Shown here one piece after another: positions 32,701 to 44,984 of a stretch of 64,000 bases of DNA. Each line of letters begins with the position of its first letter. Position 1 is the stretch's first letter. The stretch covers positions 23,519,501-23,583,500 of the forward strand of contig CM044306.1 in assembly GCA_024291935.2 (NCBI GenBank), in the 5' to 3' direction. This stretch comes from Okapia johnstoni (Eukaryota; Chordata; Mammalia; Artiodactyla; Giraffidae). A program made the position numbers and the translations under genes. The notes under the pieces were generated by a model. The model did no database searches. It saw nothing but the letters and a program-made list of their open reading frames with translations, and was not told the DNA's origin.

Positions 32701-35029
32701 TGTTCGAGGGAATGATCATAAGTCCCAGTAAATAATTTCAAGTCACCAACTTTGGGGAGAATCAAAGCAGTCCCGCTGCAATGGAAACAGGGAGGCAAAG
32801 TATCCCTTCCTCCCTAAGGCTGAAAGGCTGAGAGGAAAAACAAGTGGTAACCCAGAGAGAAAGCTAAGGGAGAGGGGCATCCAGCCCTTTCCCTGTAAGA
32901 GTTTAAAAGGGAGGAAAGTGAAGGACAAGATAACAGAAGTGGGCTTCCTTCTCATTCAGAGTATGTAGTTGTCAGGTGTCCTGGGTGTGATGTGGCCCTG
33001 TGATATTCCACAATGTTACCTGGGTAAACAGGACCACTCTGTATTATTTGTCACACTTCTGTGAATCCACAGTTATCTTAAAGTTGTTTTTTTAAGTATA
33101 GGGCAAGTATCATGAAAAAAGTATAAAGTGCCATGGGTGATACAAGGAGGGAGATGAATATAAGAAAAGGAGGGAAATGTGTGTGGGGTTTAGTGATACA
33201 GTTTCATGTTTGGGAGCTTGATCCTTGAAGGGGTCCAGCGGCTTTGAGCCATCTATACATCTAAGTGCTGCAACCTGAAGAGGAATGATGCCTTGGTTTC
33301 AGAGTCACATGACTCACCTACCAGTTGCAGTAATTGGGGTGAAAGTGTAGGGGACAGAGGCTGGCTAGAGTCTCTGGGAATCTGGGCCCTGTTGCAAGGC
33401 GTCCTTGCCCTGGGAAAGTTAACATGCGCAGGCTGCCTCCTTCAGGCTCCAGAGTAAGACCAGTTCCCCATTGGGGCATTTTTCCCACACTCACTGCTCC
33501 TTCTATAAAATTGTAGCTGCTCTGGAATCATTTTTGAGTACTTATGACATGTGTTAAAAGGCAAGGGAGCTCTGTGTACTACAGTTGCAATTTTTCTTAA
33601 ATCTAAAACTGTTCTAAAAAACAGCAAGGGAAGCACAGTCCCTCCTATATGTAACCCCAGCACTTTGCCTTGCTTTCCTCTCAACAGTGGGAGGAAATTT
33701 GACAGCCTCCCTCCCTTCTTCAAGGGTATTTGTCAAATGCTGAAATAGGCTACAAGTTAAAGGGTTGTTGGATAAAAAGCAATAAACCCCGGTAATTGCA
33801 CATCCTATCAGGCCTTACTGCCTGTCATAGCTTATACCAAGGGAAGCAGCAGAAACTCAAGGCAAAGATATTCTACATCCATTCTGGGTGTAAAGAGATA
33901 GAGTAGAGGGAGGTGCACAGTTGGGTAGTGTGCGGTGAGTGGCAGATTCCAATACGCCATTGTCATGTTGCATCAAGTTTCCTCATTGCAGACAGAAACC
34001 TGCCTCCACACATGAGCACAGCCCCTCCGTAATCATCTGAGTACCCTGGTTCAACAGTCAGCCTCACTCCTAATGACATTCTGTTAAATGGACAAATTCC
34101 TTTGAAGCCTTGTCCTTCTTTGAAATCCAATTTTGCAGGAAGCCAAATCTGATTGGGGGTAGCCATGGAAACCACACTGAGGAGTCTTAGAGGAGGTGGA
34201 GAGAGGCAAAGCAAAATGTGATAGTCAAGAATCTTTTACTGCTCTGTCGGAAATATCAAAGGGATCTGGAGAGGTTGTCAGCAGACGAGTCCCTGCCCGG
34301 GTCCTGTTTGTGTGGCTGGGTACCATGTGGCTGTCATGGAAGTAAGCAGCCAGCTGTCTCCACACACAGGCAGGGGCATGGAGCAGAATACACAAGTCCC
34401 AGGTCTGTCTGCCTCCCTCTTCTTCCCCTCCCCCCAAACCCAATTCCAGCAAGATCCTAGCATCCCTTTCTTAGCTATCTCTCCTTTAAAGGCTAACAAC
34501 AAAAGAATGACAAGGTTAAAATACAAGTCCCTCACAGATAAGAGGTTCTTTGGAGCAAAGGCCATGAAATTCATCTGAAATTCCTTGTAATTAGATAAGA
34601 TAAGGGTATCTAAAGAGATGCAGAGCAGCTGAAATGGACTCCACAGCACAACTCGCAGAAAGTCTACCACCTGGTCCACAGGGGCCCCTCCCACACTGTC
34701 AGCAGACAGAGACACAGAAAACAGGGCCCATGCTGGCCTCTCGGCTGCTTGGAGATGTTCTCGTGCCAGGTGGGCACTCACTAAATATGCATCCATGGGG
34801 TGTTCAGAGGGTTCAGTCAGGAAGAAACAAAAGCATCTGGCACCCAGAATGGCATGGGGTGAGAACAACTGCAAGCAAAGTAGGAGCTGGCTGGCACTGC
34901 TCAGCCCCAGGTGAAATGGGTCTGGAGAGGAGACTGCAGAGGGCAGCTCTTGGGCTTTATTCCAAGTTGGTTATTGATCCCTGGATACTGGGTCACGACA
35001 TGCGGCAGAGCTGACTTCTGCCCTGTGAA
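32701..35029. other. Single-copy DNA upstream of SKAP1
   Basis: No interspersed repeat or known exon recognised. Frames such as 34278-34874 (minus, 198 residues) and 34634-35014 (plus) overlap each other and show no family motif; they are probably chance frames in GC-moderate DNA. Confidence 0.45.
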
Positions 35030-35360
35030 TATGCGGCCGCTGCATCTCAGCCCCTCGGTCCCAACCCCATCAACTGGGTTTATTGACTCTTTTATTGACG
35101 ATGCTGGGGCCTAATGAGGACAAGAGCTGCACACTTCATTAAGGACCATGGAAGGAGAGATGATGCATCCAGCTGGTGCCAAGAACCAGGCTCACAGCAT
35201 GCTTGGCAAGACCCTGGAAACCAAGCCTCACGGCACCCTTGAGGCAGAGGAGCTGGACACAGATGCTTGCTTGAGCACATCGCTTGGTGGCCTTAAGATA
35301 CAGGGTTTCCACAGCTTGCCAGAAGCCTTATTTTTACCAATTAGCTAACCTTTCAATTTA
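35030..35360. promoter_or_regulatory. Candidate regulatory block with paired TTTATTGAC
   Basis: Repeat-free block. TTTATTGAC occurs twice, at 35079-35087 and 35091-35099, 12 bp apart, with CCTAATGAGG and TTCATTAAGG nearby: homeodomain-like cores. A NotI-type GCGGCCGC sits at 35034-35041. Regulatory role is inferred only. Confidence 0.35.
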
Positions 35361-35529
35361 GGAGGGTCCTGTTATGCACATGATGCACTTCGATGGTCTC
35401 CCCGCTCACACTTCCAGATTCTTTGCACTAATACAACAAAATAAACAGGTTCTCATATCGTATCAGGGAACATTTCCAAAACAGGTTCTCAGCGAGGCCC
35501 AGGCTCAGAACAGAATGAGGGACTATTAA
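35361..35529. other. Unassigned DNA
   Basis: Nothing recognised. Confidence 0.3.
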
Positions 35530-35685
35530 AACTCAAGAATCTTCAAGGTGATTCCAATTTAAGATGAGGAACTGACCTAGTGCTCTGCCCAGGGCCACCC
35601 AGCTCACCAGAGGCTGTGCTGATACTAAAATCCTGGTTCTCTAGGGCTGGTCCAATGCTCCTGTACAACTGAACACCTAAGATAG
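35530..35685 (-). mobile_element. MIR SINE fragment
   Basis: GATGAGGAACTGACCTAGTG and GCCCAGGGCCACCCAGCT are the antisense MIR core. Old and partial. Confidence 0.6.
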
Positions 35686-36949
35686 ATAATTATAGTCCAG
35701 GGATTACTGAGCAGCTCTGTGAAACCATCATAGTTGGTCCCCCTCCATCTGAATGGTAACATTTCTTTCTTTGTTCTTTATATTTCTAGCACTCCCCTTA
35801 TTCTGTTTCTCTGGGTTTCTCAATCGCTTTTTTTTTTTTTTAATCTTCTTTGCCTATCCCTTAGACCACATTAGACATCCCCCATGGATACTGCTGAGCT
35901 GAACAGAGGCTCTAAAGACCAGAGGTTGCTGACTCTGACATTCTCTCGCTTTGATTGGTTCTCTTGGGAATCTGAAGTGGAGGTGGGGGTGGGGGGCACA
36001 CAGAAAGTGTCAGCTGCAGCAGATGAGGCTGTGCACTGTCTGAGTAGGGTGTGCAGGCAGTCTGTGGGGTTAATCTGCATGAGAAGCAGGTGGGGCCAAA
36101 GCTAATTTTATAGGCTGGATATTTGCAGACAGGATAACTTTGGAAAACTATGGAAGCAGTAACCCTTTCTTTTAGGGGTGATTAAGGAAATTAAAGGTTA
36201 ATAATAGAAGGAAAGCAACCTTACAAAGGTTGAACTGACCTACTTTTCATTTGTTATTTCAAAAAGCAAAAGTTTAAGCTTTGTAAGCCCCTTCCTTTAT
36301 TTCTGCCCTTTCTTCTCCCTCAATTCACTACAGGTTTTAGAATTCAGGGTAGGGGCAAGAGGGATTCAAGGTGAGATAAGAGGCTATTACTTGGAATCTG
36401 AGAGAAATAGCCTGCATGGCACAGGTCCACACATGCTTGGAGGAAGAGGCACACTAAGAGGAACTGATGTAATCTGGCCAGACTCAACAATATTCACAAA
36501 CACCAACAGACATACTACCTGGAGTCGGAAATAACACCAGGAATGGCTGGTGTTATTAATGGTGTTAATAATGGCTGATTATTTCAATGCAAGAATCTGG
36601 GTGAAAATACCCTTCCCTTAGTGGACATCCTGTGTGTAATGACCTTTGGGTCCCCCAAATAAATTCTTTCCTTTCCTTCAGAATTGTGTCAGTGTCCATT
36701 TTGATGTTTTCCTTTCTAGATGTGTATTCTTAAACACCCTTGTCCTAAATGTCCTCAACATCCTTGGACTTCTAAAGCTTCCAACAGCATTTTCTACCAG
36801 TGTAAACTACGCTCTTTCATATACAAGACAGTACTCGCAGTCCTTGTTGTGCTAATTTTTAGACTTTACTTTTTCTTATCTTCTAAAGGGTGGATTGGTC
36901 TTCCTCTTTTCACAGAATTCATGATCCCCATTCTCCTACCACCTTTTAG
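35686..36949. other. Single-copy upstream DNA
   Basis: Contains a T run (35829-35841), a G-rich run (about 35980-35997) and an 11-bp stem-loop at 36530-36557. No exon recognised. Confidence 0.4.
36530..36557. repeat. 11-bp inverted repeat (stem-loop)
   Basis: AATAACACCAG, six-base spacer, CTGGTGTTATT: a perfect 11-bp stem. The right arm is partly repeated downstream (GGTGTTAATAATGGCTG). Confidence 0.85.
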
Positions 36950-37572
36950 ATCTTCACTCTCACAGTCTTTTTTATCTTCAGCTTTTCCCTCCGTCTGCTA
37001 ACACCCTTGGTCTCCTCTATCCTAAAAACAAACAAAACAAATAAAAACCTTCCTTCAACCCTGATACCTTCTCCAGTTTCATCTTTTCTTCTTCTTCCTT
37101 TCCCTCATCAAATCTCATGTCTTTGCCTGTCTCTCTTTACACCAGTGAAGTGGCTCTCTCAAGGGCATCAATGCCCTCTTTCCTTCTCATCTCTGCTCTG
37201 TCTTTACCAACTTATGTCTGCAGCATTGGGTGGCATTGGCCTCTTACTCTTGCTTTGGGCACCCAGCTTCCTTGGCATTGCCCTATCCTGGTCTTCTTCC
37301 TATCTTTCCTATTGTTTCTCTGCCTCTTTCTTTGTCTCTCTTCTTTTCACCTTCTAGTCACAGGTAGTCACCAAAGTTTCACACTTGCCTTTTCCCATTT
37401 CCTCTCCTTGCTCTCTGAGTCCCCAGGGTTTCATTCTCCCACTGCTCCAACTTTCTCCTTCATGTAGATGACTCTTCTAATTGATATCTCTATCTCCCAT
37501 TTCCACCTGGATATCTGAACAGTTCAACCAGTTTATTTCCTGTCCCATTAATCCTTGTAATGGCAACAAAGT
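36950..37572 (+). mobile_element. L2 LINE, ORF2 RT region
   Basis: Pyrimidine-rich strand typical of L2 sense DNA: TAACACCCTTGGTCTCCTCT, the CATCAATGCCCTCTTTCC region and CCACCTGGATATCTGAACAG follow the L2 ORF2 order. Two overlapping frames (37007-37357, 37117-37467) are decayed L2 and not genes. Confidence 0.65.
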
Positions 37573-37798
37573 TCAGTGAAAGTGGCATGAGCTTATAAAT
37601 AAAAAAAATGTGAGTCCCAGTTCTGGCTCAGTCACCTACCAGCTCTAAGCCTCTGGACAGAGCTCTATGAGTCTCAATTTCCTCATCTGTAAATTGGGTA
37701 TCATAATTCCCACCTTATAGGGTAATTACAAAGCTTAAATAAGATGGCATCTATAAGCAGTATATGTTATATACTCAATAAATTGTAACCATTATAAA
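37573..37798 (+). mobile_element. MIR SINE
   Basis: CAGTTCTGGCTCAGTCACCT, TCAATTTCCTCATCTGTAAA and the ATACTCAATAAATTGT end match sense MIR. It splits the L2 around it. Confidence 0.85.
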
Positions 37799-37940
37799 GA
37801 CACCGCTGTTGTCCAGTAATCCAAACTCAAAATTTAGTACTCATCTTGGACCCTTCCTCATCCCCACTCCAAATATCCACCAATCTGGCCAATCTTACTT
37901 GCTCACAATGGCTTTTGAACCCTGAGTGTCACCACTGGTT
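37799..37940 (+). mobile_element. L2 LINE, continuation
   Basis: ACTCATCTTGGACCCTTCCT and CCAAATATCCACCAATCTGG match the L2 region that follows ORF2 RT, continuing 36950-37572. Confidence 0.6.
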
Positions 37941-38089
37941 TGGGTTCTCATTATCTTTGTCGAGAAGTGATACTGAAATGGCTTTTGATCCTCAGTATCT
38001 CTCAATATCCAATATCCCCATTATTACATGCTACTCTTCATCCATGTTGTAGGATATGTATCCCAAAGCTCGATCCTGACCCCACCAAA

Positions 38090-38330
38090 AAGGTGATAGA
38101 GCATAGTGACCCTAAAGTCCGACTGTCCCCTGTTCATATCTGCTACTTGCCTACTATGACCTTAGGCAAACTACCTGTCCTCTCCATACCCAAATTTCCT
38201 CATCTGTACAGTGGTAACACTATTAGCACTTTCAAGGATGCTGTGAGGATTCAAAGAGCTCATATATATTGTGTTGATAACACCTGCAACATGGTAGGTG
38301 ATTCACATATGGTAGCAATTATTATTTCTG
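38090..38330 (+). mobile_element. MIR SINE
   Basis: TGACCTTAGGCAAACTACCT, TTTCCTCATCTGTACAGTGG and AGGATGCTGTGAGGATTCAA are the MIR core in sense orientation. Confidence 0.85.
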
Positions 38331-39984
38331 CATTCATTCCCTGCAACAACTAGCCCTGGGAGGTGCTTAATGCCTGAACCATCCATAATCTCTCATTTGA
38401 ACCTCCTTGCTCACTAAAGGAGAGACTGGCCAAGATATGGGTGCCATTGGTCTCCAAGGATGAGTTTTTCCTCTATGAAGCTAACTTTCCTTTAAAGAGG
38501 TGAAAAGAGTGGCCTTGGCTTCCTTGGCACCAGGCTGTAATGAACTGCTATAATCAGCAGGCAGATTCTCCCTGCCCACCTCCAAAGATTTCTTCCCTGC
38601 CCTGTCTATTCTGGAATACTTGCAGTGCTTCCAAGTCACACGTGGAAAACATTGATCTGGAGGCATGAGACATTAACTCCTCTTTTCACTCACTGTGGCA
38701 GAAGTCAAGTTGTCACTATAAATACAGGCCTCAGAAAGAACCAATCAAAAGGCAGATGACATCCCAGGAGTTGGTAGCCTCTTTAGTCTGGAGGCTGCAG
38801 GGCTGAGCTCTACCAAAAGCAGGGTTGGGATTGGGGGGCGTGGTGATGACAGGAAGGGGTGATGGACTAGGGATAAAACAAGCAAAAAAGAAAACTGGAA
38901 AAGAAGAAAGCGAATGAGAAACTGGATGAAAAAATAAAGAAATCAAGAAATATAAAATGTAGGAGAAAATAGAGATTCCCATAATCTGGAAGATTAGAAA
39001 TTAAATCAAATAGATCCAGTCCACCTCCCTAGTGGTAATTTCAGGTTATACCATGTTCCACCTCCAAGGACATTGAGAAGCTTCAGAGAGTGGCTGTAAA
39101 TTGCTAAAGAAAAGCTCCTTTTGGAGAGTCAAGCCATTATTATCTGCTGCTGTACTTTTTAGCATATGTACTATCAACACAATGACACGTCTTATTGAGT
39201 ACTATGTGATATTCCACATCGTGAAACTATTGATGCAGAATTTCCTTTCTCAGAGCTCAATATTCCAGTCAAAGCCTGTTGCATCAAATCACTGAGGCCA
39301 TCCACTTAATGACAACTTGTAAGATGCATATTGCAGAATATTCATGTTCATTTTATGCTCACAGTGCTTAAAATCTCCTCTAAACAGCCTCTGCTCCCAG
39401 TCTATTAAGGTGCTGGTGTTATCTACACTCCATTCAATGGTATGGAAATAATTGTCTTGAGACTAAAGAAAAAATTGATGGTCACAAGCCGAGTCAGCAC
39501 TTGTGTTCTTTTCTTACTCTGTTGAATCAGGTGTTATTTACCTCTTCCAACACCTGGGACTCCTGATAAGTCACTCCCCTGATAGCTTTTTCCAGGACAG
39601 TGCTGTGGGGTCTTTGGAAGAAGCAGGGATCCTTCATAAATGGTATTGTTATCAGCACAATTCACACAGCTACCAGATGTACAAAATCGAAACCACCAAG
39701 GGCACTCAGGCACAGAGGACTCCCCCAGCTCCATCTGTCCGCTCTGAAATGTGCTCATGACTTGGAAGTTATTAGAGAGAGAAGGGCTCTACTCAGCACT
39801 GGGGTGGTGAGGAGATGCTTGCATTCTGACAAAGTCGGGTGCTTTTTGGTTCCCCCATGTCTGCTATACCAAAACTGCCATATCAAAGTCCCAGAGCCCC
39901 CCTCCCTGCAAACCTTGCTCTACTAAAGAGGCCTGCCTGTTACAGACAGGTTGACCCTTATCTCCATCTCTTATCTCTGGGATG
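38331..39984. other. Single-copy upstream DNA
   Basis: No repeat family recognised. Frames at 38731-38982 and 39503-39926 have no known motif. Confidence 0.4.
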
Positions 39985-40265
39985 AAGCACCAGGACTCGG
40001 GCTGGTGAAGGAGAGCGACTGCTCCTGGCAGCTGATAGTCCAGCAATGGGACCTGTGACTTTGCCTTTAAATATCAACGACACACACAGACAACACACTG
40101 GCAGCATGAGAGGTTTCCATGGTGACAGAATGCAGGCCATGACCTCTGTAAATGTAATCAGAGCACTGGGATTGGTGTGTGAGACAGGTTTAATTTCTCC
40201 TCCCGTGGAAGCTCTGTGGTCCGGGCCATACATAGGCTTCATACATTGACAGACAACCTGTTATC
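39985..40265. promoter_or_regulatory. Candidate regulatory block with RFX-like X-box
   Basis: Repeat-free block. GTTTCCATGGTGAC at 40113-40126 is a near-palindromic RFX-type X-box (half-sites GTTTCC and GGTGAC, 2-bp spacer). CTTTAAATATCAA and GTTTAATTTCTCC lie close. Inferred only. Confidence 0.35.
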
Positions 40266-40454
40266 TTCACCAGGGCAACTCTGCAGATGGCAACCCCCAC
40301 TGCTCCAGAGCTGCTTCCTCCACAGTCTGAGCAGGCTGCAGGATGTAAAAGGTCACTAGGGGCTGAAATGGCAGACACGTCAATACCTGGCATCCCTGTC
40401 CAGTGTCCTCAGGAGGTGCAACTGTCCCTTTTACGGGAAGCAGCTGTGTCATGG

Positions 40455-40565
40455 TCCAATGAGAGCCAGATTAAGGACTTGGAAGATTGGTGGAAGTTTT
40501 CATCTCTGCTCTGCCACCAACAGTGTAACTTTGGGCAAGTCATTTAACCTCCAACTTTCAACATC
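40455..40565 (+). mobile_element. MIR SINE fragment
   Basis: CATCTCTGCTCTGCCACCAA and TAACTTTGGGCAAGTCATTT match the MIR core. Confidence 0.75.
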
Positions 40566-40830
40566 TTCCCCCAGGGAGAAAATACCTGGGTAAAAGAGGG
40601 CTGAGGGTTTCCAAAGTCCCCAGGAGAAGACAGTACCTACTTACACTTAATAGGGGAGAATTCTACAATCTCCAGTGGAATCCTGCCCCAGGAAGTAAGT
40701 TTTCCATCTCACTAGTGCTAGTTACTAAGACTTCAAACCCTGATTCTATAGTTGAAAACAGATAATGTGGGGATTACCATTGGAGAGCTTCAGCAGGACT
40801 TCTTCACCTCTATCCTGATTTGGAAACAAA

Positions 40831-41041
40831 TGCGTGCCATGCATGCTCAATCGTGTCCAACTCTTTGTGATCCCATGGACTGTAGCCTGCCAGGCTCCTC
40901 TGTCCATGGAATTTTCCAAGAAAGGAATACTGGAGTGGGTTGCCATTTCCTACTCCAGGGGATCTTCCCAACCCAGGAATTGAACTCGCATTTCCTGCAT
41001 TGGCAGGAGGATTCTTTACCAATATGCCACCTGGGACTCCC
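40831..41041 (-). mobile_element. Bov-tA SINE with 12-bp duplication
   Basis: Minus-strand copy. TTTGGAAACAAA at 40819-40830 and 41042-41053 fixes both ends. Confidence 0.95.
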
Positions 41042-41147
41042 TTTGGAAACAAAACCAGGATACAATTCCTTCTGAACTGGCCTTGAGTAGGAGACCAATT
41101 CATGCTAAACTGATAGAAAATGGCTCAGAGAGAAATGTAGCAGTATC

Positions 41148-41280
41148 GGGGAATTCCCTGGTGGTCCAGTGGTTAAGACTCCACTCTCCTAATGCAGGGG
41201 ACACGGGTTTGACCCCTGACCGGGAAAATGGGGTCTCACATGACTCATGGTAGGGCCAAAAAAAAGAAAAGAAAAAAGAC
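41148..41280 (+). mobile_element. CHR-type SINE with 13-bp duplication
   Basis: GGGAATTCCCTGGTGGTCCA head, body and AAAAGAAAAG tail. ATGTAGCAGTATC at 41135-41147 and 41281-41293 is perfect. Confidence 0.95.
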
Positions 41281-41293
41281 ATGTAGCAGTATC

Positions 41294-42906
41294 AAAGGAG
41301 GAGCCCACAGTCTCTTCCCTTGACCTCCACTCAGCCTTGGCAAAGAGCTGCTCTGGCCACTTTGATGCTGGCATCTTCTGAGTCCACCTGCCAATTCATA
41401 TGAGACACTGGCAGACTTCAGTTACCAGTCACCCTGCTTTTCTGATTTCTTACACTGTTTCAGTATAGTGCTCTGAAAAAAAAAAAAATAAGATTTGGGC
41501 TAAGAAGAGATTCATAGGGCTGTATGACACATTTTTCTTGCCAAAAGTAGCTGGTCCATTAGATTCTCCTTTCAGAATCCCAACAAAGAATCTCAGAATT
41601 TTAGAGCTGGAAGGGACTTTAGAAACCCTGTAACGTACCGGAAAAAGGCCCAGTCTGGGGCCTGAACCGGAGAAGTAATGTACCTACGTTACAGCAAATT
41701 AACGAACAGCGGAACCACAAGGGTGTCAGGGCCCCACTCTGCTCAGCTAAGTACTAATTTAGTTCCTGGATGCTTTTGAACCTCAAACTGAAGCAAAGAG
41801 GAAGTGGGGGGAGGATTCAAAAGTGGTTGTTGAACATTAGAATCAGGAAATGGTGATTTGGCTGAATCTACAGATAATAGCATTACCACTTCCTACGTTA
41901 GCTGATGCCAAAAAGAGAAGATTCTAGAAGAGTCAAGTGACAGGACTGTAAGCTTCCACACAATTGTCCCCACCCAATTCACACTGTTTCTCACTGAGGG
42001 GAGCATGAGTCTGATTGTTTGTAGGGTTTTTTGGTTAGTGTCCAACCCAGAATCATGAAATCAAAGAACAATGGAGTTTATAGGAACTCCAAGAGAATTA
42101 TCTGGTTTGGCATCATGTCTTCTGGTAACTAAATCATCTAGGAGAGATAATTTGATTATCTTTTCTTTTTATTAAAGTATCCAGTTTCTCAACTACTTTC
42201 TCTCTTTCTCAATGAGGAAATAAGTTTCCTTCCAGCTCTAACATCCAGAATTCCGTGATTTCTTTTTCAGACTCTTTCCCTTATAGGTTACTACAACACT
42301 TAAAATTCTTACCGTGAGAGAGAACCTTAACTTTGAGTAAGGTATTTTCTCCAGAAAAGAATCATGCTCCATCAATTTCATTTCAGCAAACATGAACTGA
42401 ATACCTCGAATGTGCCAGGAACAGTGTCAGATAGTAAGAGTTCATAAATAAATCAGATATGAATTACCTGGCAAGGGTAACATGGTGTCCATTCTCACTC
42501 TTTGTCCCATTAGTACACATCAGTTTATCAGATTAGTAGCTGTCCTCAGGGGCTGATATAGGATATAGGCAGGTAAATTTTGATATGATATGAAAGCAAA
42601 AAGTATCTGGGACACTGAGCTTTATTCAAGAGAATTCAGTTTCTGAATGAATATCAAAAATTAATTAAATATTAATATTAAAATCAACTTGAGGGATTGG
42701 GTACCAATGAAGGATGGAGAACAAAAAAGGGATCTGAAGGCAAGGAAAGCTTATTTCATAATTTTTTTCCCTAGGAGCTTTGATCATTGCCCTCTGGAGT
42801 CTTCCATCTTTGGTCAAACTTACTAAATTCCTGGCTCAGATCTGGGCTTCCTCAGTGGCTTCTCTTTGTCCTTAATAAGATTTAGTGTGGGTTCCCAGGT
42901 AGTGTG
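41294..42906. other. Upstream DNA, mostly single-copy, with ancient repeat remnants
   Basis: 41585-41765 begins TCAGAATTTTAGAGCTGGAA and looks like an ancient MIR/L3-type repeat. 42380-42450 (ATACCTCGAATGTGCCAGGA) looks like an antisense L2 end. No exon recognised. Confidence 0.4.
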
Positions 42907-43109
42907 GCTTCCCTCATAGCTCAGTTGGTAAAGACTGCCTGCAATGCAGGAGACCCGGGTTCGATCCCTGGTTTGGGAAGATCCCCTGGAAAAGGAAATG
43001 GCAACCTACTCCAGTATTCTTGCCTGGAGAATCCTGTGGACAGAGGAGCCTGGCGGGGCTACAGTTCATGGAGTCACAAGAGTCGGATACAACTTAGCGA
43101 CTAACCCAC
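42907..43109 (+). mobile_element. Bov-tA SINE
   Basis: Head GGCTTCCCTCATAGCTCAGT, an intact GGTTCGATCCCTGG B-box-like stretch, full body and CTTAGCGACTAAC tail. Well preserved. Confidence 0.92.
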
Positions 43110-44119
43110 CATCTAGGTACTACCAGGTGAGATCACTTTAACAATTTGTCCCTAGGACCACTGGATCCATAGACCCCCATCTCTCAAATATGATGATCTC
43201 AGCCCTTCTTTCTCCTTTCTTGTGTCTTTCTGATATTTCCAGGGTTAGTTCACAAATTTGCATTACTTCTGCCAACCCTTTGGTTCTTTTTTGTTCCCTT
43301 GGCTTATTTTGAGAAGTGCCTACTTTTGCTGTGCTGCCCATGAGGAGTGGTCTTTTTTACCCATCACCTGACAGACTTCAGTACCTCCCATGGCTGGGTC
43401 AGGAGAGTTAAGAATAACCACATGCTGCCTTCCATGCAAACTCTGTCACTGAGTGTGGCCCATCTGTCGACTCCATCCTTACTTTCGTGGTTTTCTTTCA
43501 ACAGTCTCCTTTTCTTTCCAACAAACCAGCTTCTTTAAGGGTCTCGTATATTAAGACTCTTTTGTTTGGATGAGACAGAAATCCAAATCAAATAGCCTTA
43601 GGCAAATAGGGAAACTGTCATCAAGATTCCAAGGAAGGCTGAAATAATTGAACATGGAAGGCAGGCCTTAAATGTCTTTGGACTCCTGGATACCATTGTT
43701 TCTTAGGCTGTAGCGTAGGCTTTCATTGGCCCAACTGAAGTAGTTGTAGCCAGGAGAACAGTGTCATGTAAGAACATAGCAGCTCCTACAGAAACCAAAT
43801 GGGTGGAAATGGGGGAGAAAAAATTCCTAGACAACACAGATTGCTGTTTCTTAAGGTGCGTAGGGTTGTCGAACAGAAAAAGCAATCTATCCATCACAAC
43901 TCCCTACAGATCTTCCTGTAAATGCCTAAATCACAATACAAAAGGTACAAACTCTCTCTTACCGGACTTCTACGCCCTTGAAAGTCAGGGGTGTGGTCAG
44001 GCAGGGGTTTAGATCCTTACTCTTTTCACTCACTGGAGCCTTAGTTTCAGCCTGACTGGGACTCTGCTTTACTAGGTGTTATATTTTTCGTTGTGAAATG
44101 TTCAGGGTGGACCCAGATT
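43110..44119. other. Upstream DNA, unassigned
   Basis: 43550-43760 (AGACAGAAATCCAAATCAAA and following) resembles an ancient medium-reiteration element that I cannot name. No exon recognised. Confidence 0.35.
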
Positions 44120-44962
44120 TCACAAAGATAACAACTTGTCTCTTCTTAGCCAACTCCCCCTTTCCTCCCATCTTCCCCAAGTCAGTAAATGGTACTGTGG
44201 ATAATCTAATTGCCCAATCTAGAAACCTTGGCATTATTTATTCCTCTTCCTCCCTCTGCCATTCCACTTGCTAAATATCTTTCAGACTTGTCATTTCTTT
44301 CCAGCCCGGCTGCCACCATCCTGTTGCAAACTACCATCACCTCTCACCTTGCAGCCCTCTAGTCTTCTACCCTCTCAACCTATTTTCCACCTTATTGACA
44401 GTGATCTCTTTTTTTAAAAACCTGCTTATGTCTCTCACTCCTTAAAACTTTAGCAGCCTCCCAATATTATCCTTCCAAAACCCTCAATATGGCTAATACG
44501 CCCCCACTCCTGACCACAGTTGACCTCTTATCTTCTCTGCCAAATGGTCCCTTATTCTCTGTCCTCTTCAGTAGCAGACTTCTCTCAGTTTCTCAATGAG
44601 ACATACCCACTCCCACTTTCATTATTCCACATGTGCTTTTCCCTCTCTCTGCAACAATCTTCCCCTCACCCTTCATTCAGTTGAGTCTTACTTATGGTTC
44701 AAGCCTCAACTTAAACATCATTTCTTCTAGTAACCATCCTCGGCTCTTGGGGCTGGCTTGTTTCCTTCTCATACATTCCTGTAGCACTAAGACCTGCCAT
44801 TCAAAGCTCAAGTTCCATCTGTAACTACCTATCTACCACCTGTCTTCTCTCCCAACTCTAAGCTCCCTCAGGGTCCAGACCTTTCCTCTCATGTTCATCC
44901 CAGTATGCCAAGCACTTACTGTGCCTGGTACATAGGTTCTCAACACATGCTCATTGAGGAAG
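44120..44962 (+). mobile_element. L2 LINE 3' region, about 840 bp
   Basis: Runs in L2 order from CAAGTCAGTAAATGG through CTGCCACCATCCTGTTGC, TCTCTCTGCAACAATCTTCC and TCTAAGCTCCCTCAGGGTCC to GTGCCTGGTACATAGGTTCT near the L2 end. The longest and clearest L2 here. Confidence 0.85.
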
Positions 44963-44984
44963 TGCTGAAGGTAAGTCTGTTAGT

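Noticed and set aside
32100..32715. Long plus-strand open frames across the CpG island (138 and 191 codons)
   Set aside because: GC-rich DNA is poor in stop codons; the frames have no family motif and overlap the minus-strand exon.
34278..34874. 198-residue minus-strand frame upstream of SKAP1
   Set aside because: Overlaps other frames on both strands, has no recognised domain, and no splice or promoter context supports it.
36950..37572. Two overlapping hydrophobic 116-codon frames (possible membrane protein)
   Set aside because: The pyrimidine-rich strand is decayed L2 ORF2; translation of C/T-rich DNA gives Leu/Ser/Phe-rich peptides.
42907..42985. tRNA gene suggested by A- and B-box-like sequence
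   Set aside because: These boxes belong to the tRNA-derived head of a Bov-tA SINE; no cloverleaf acceptor pairing follows.
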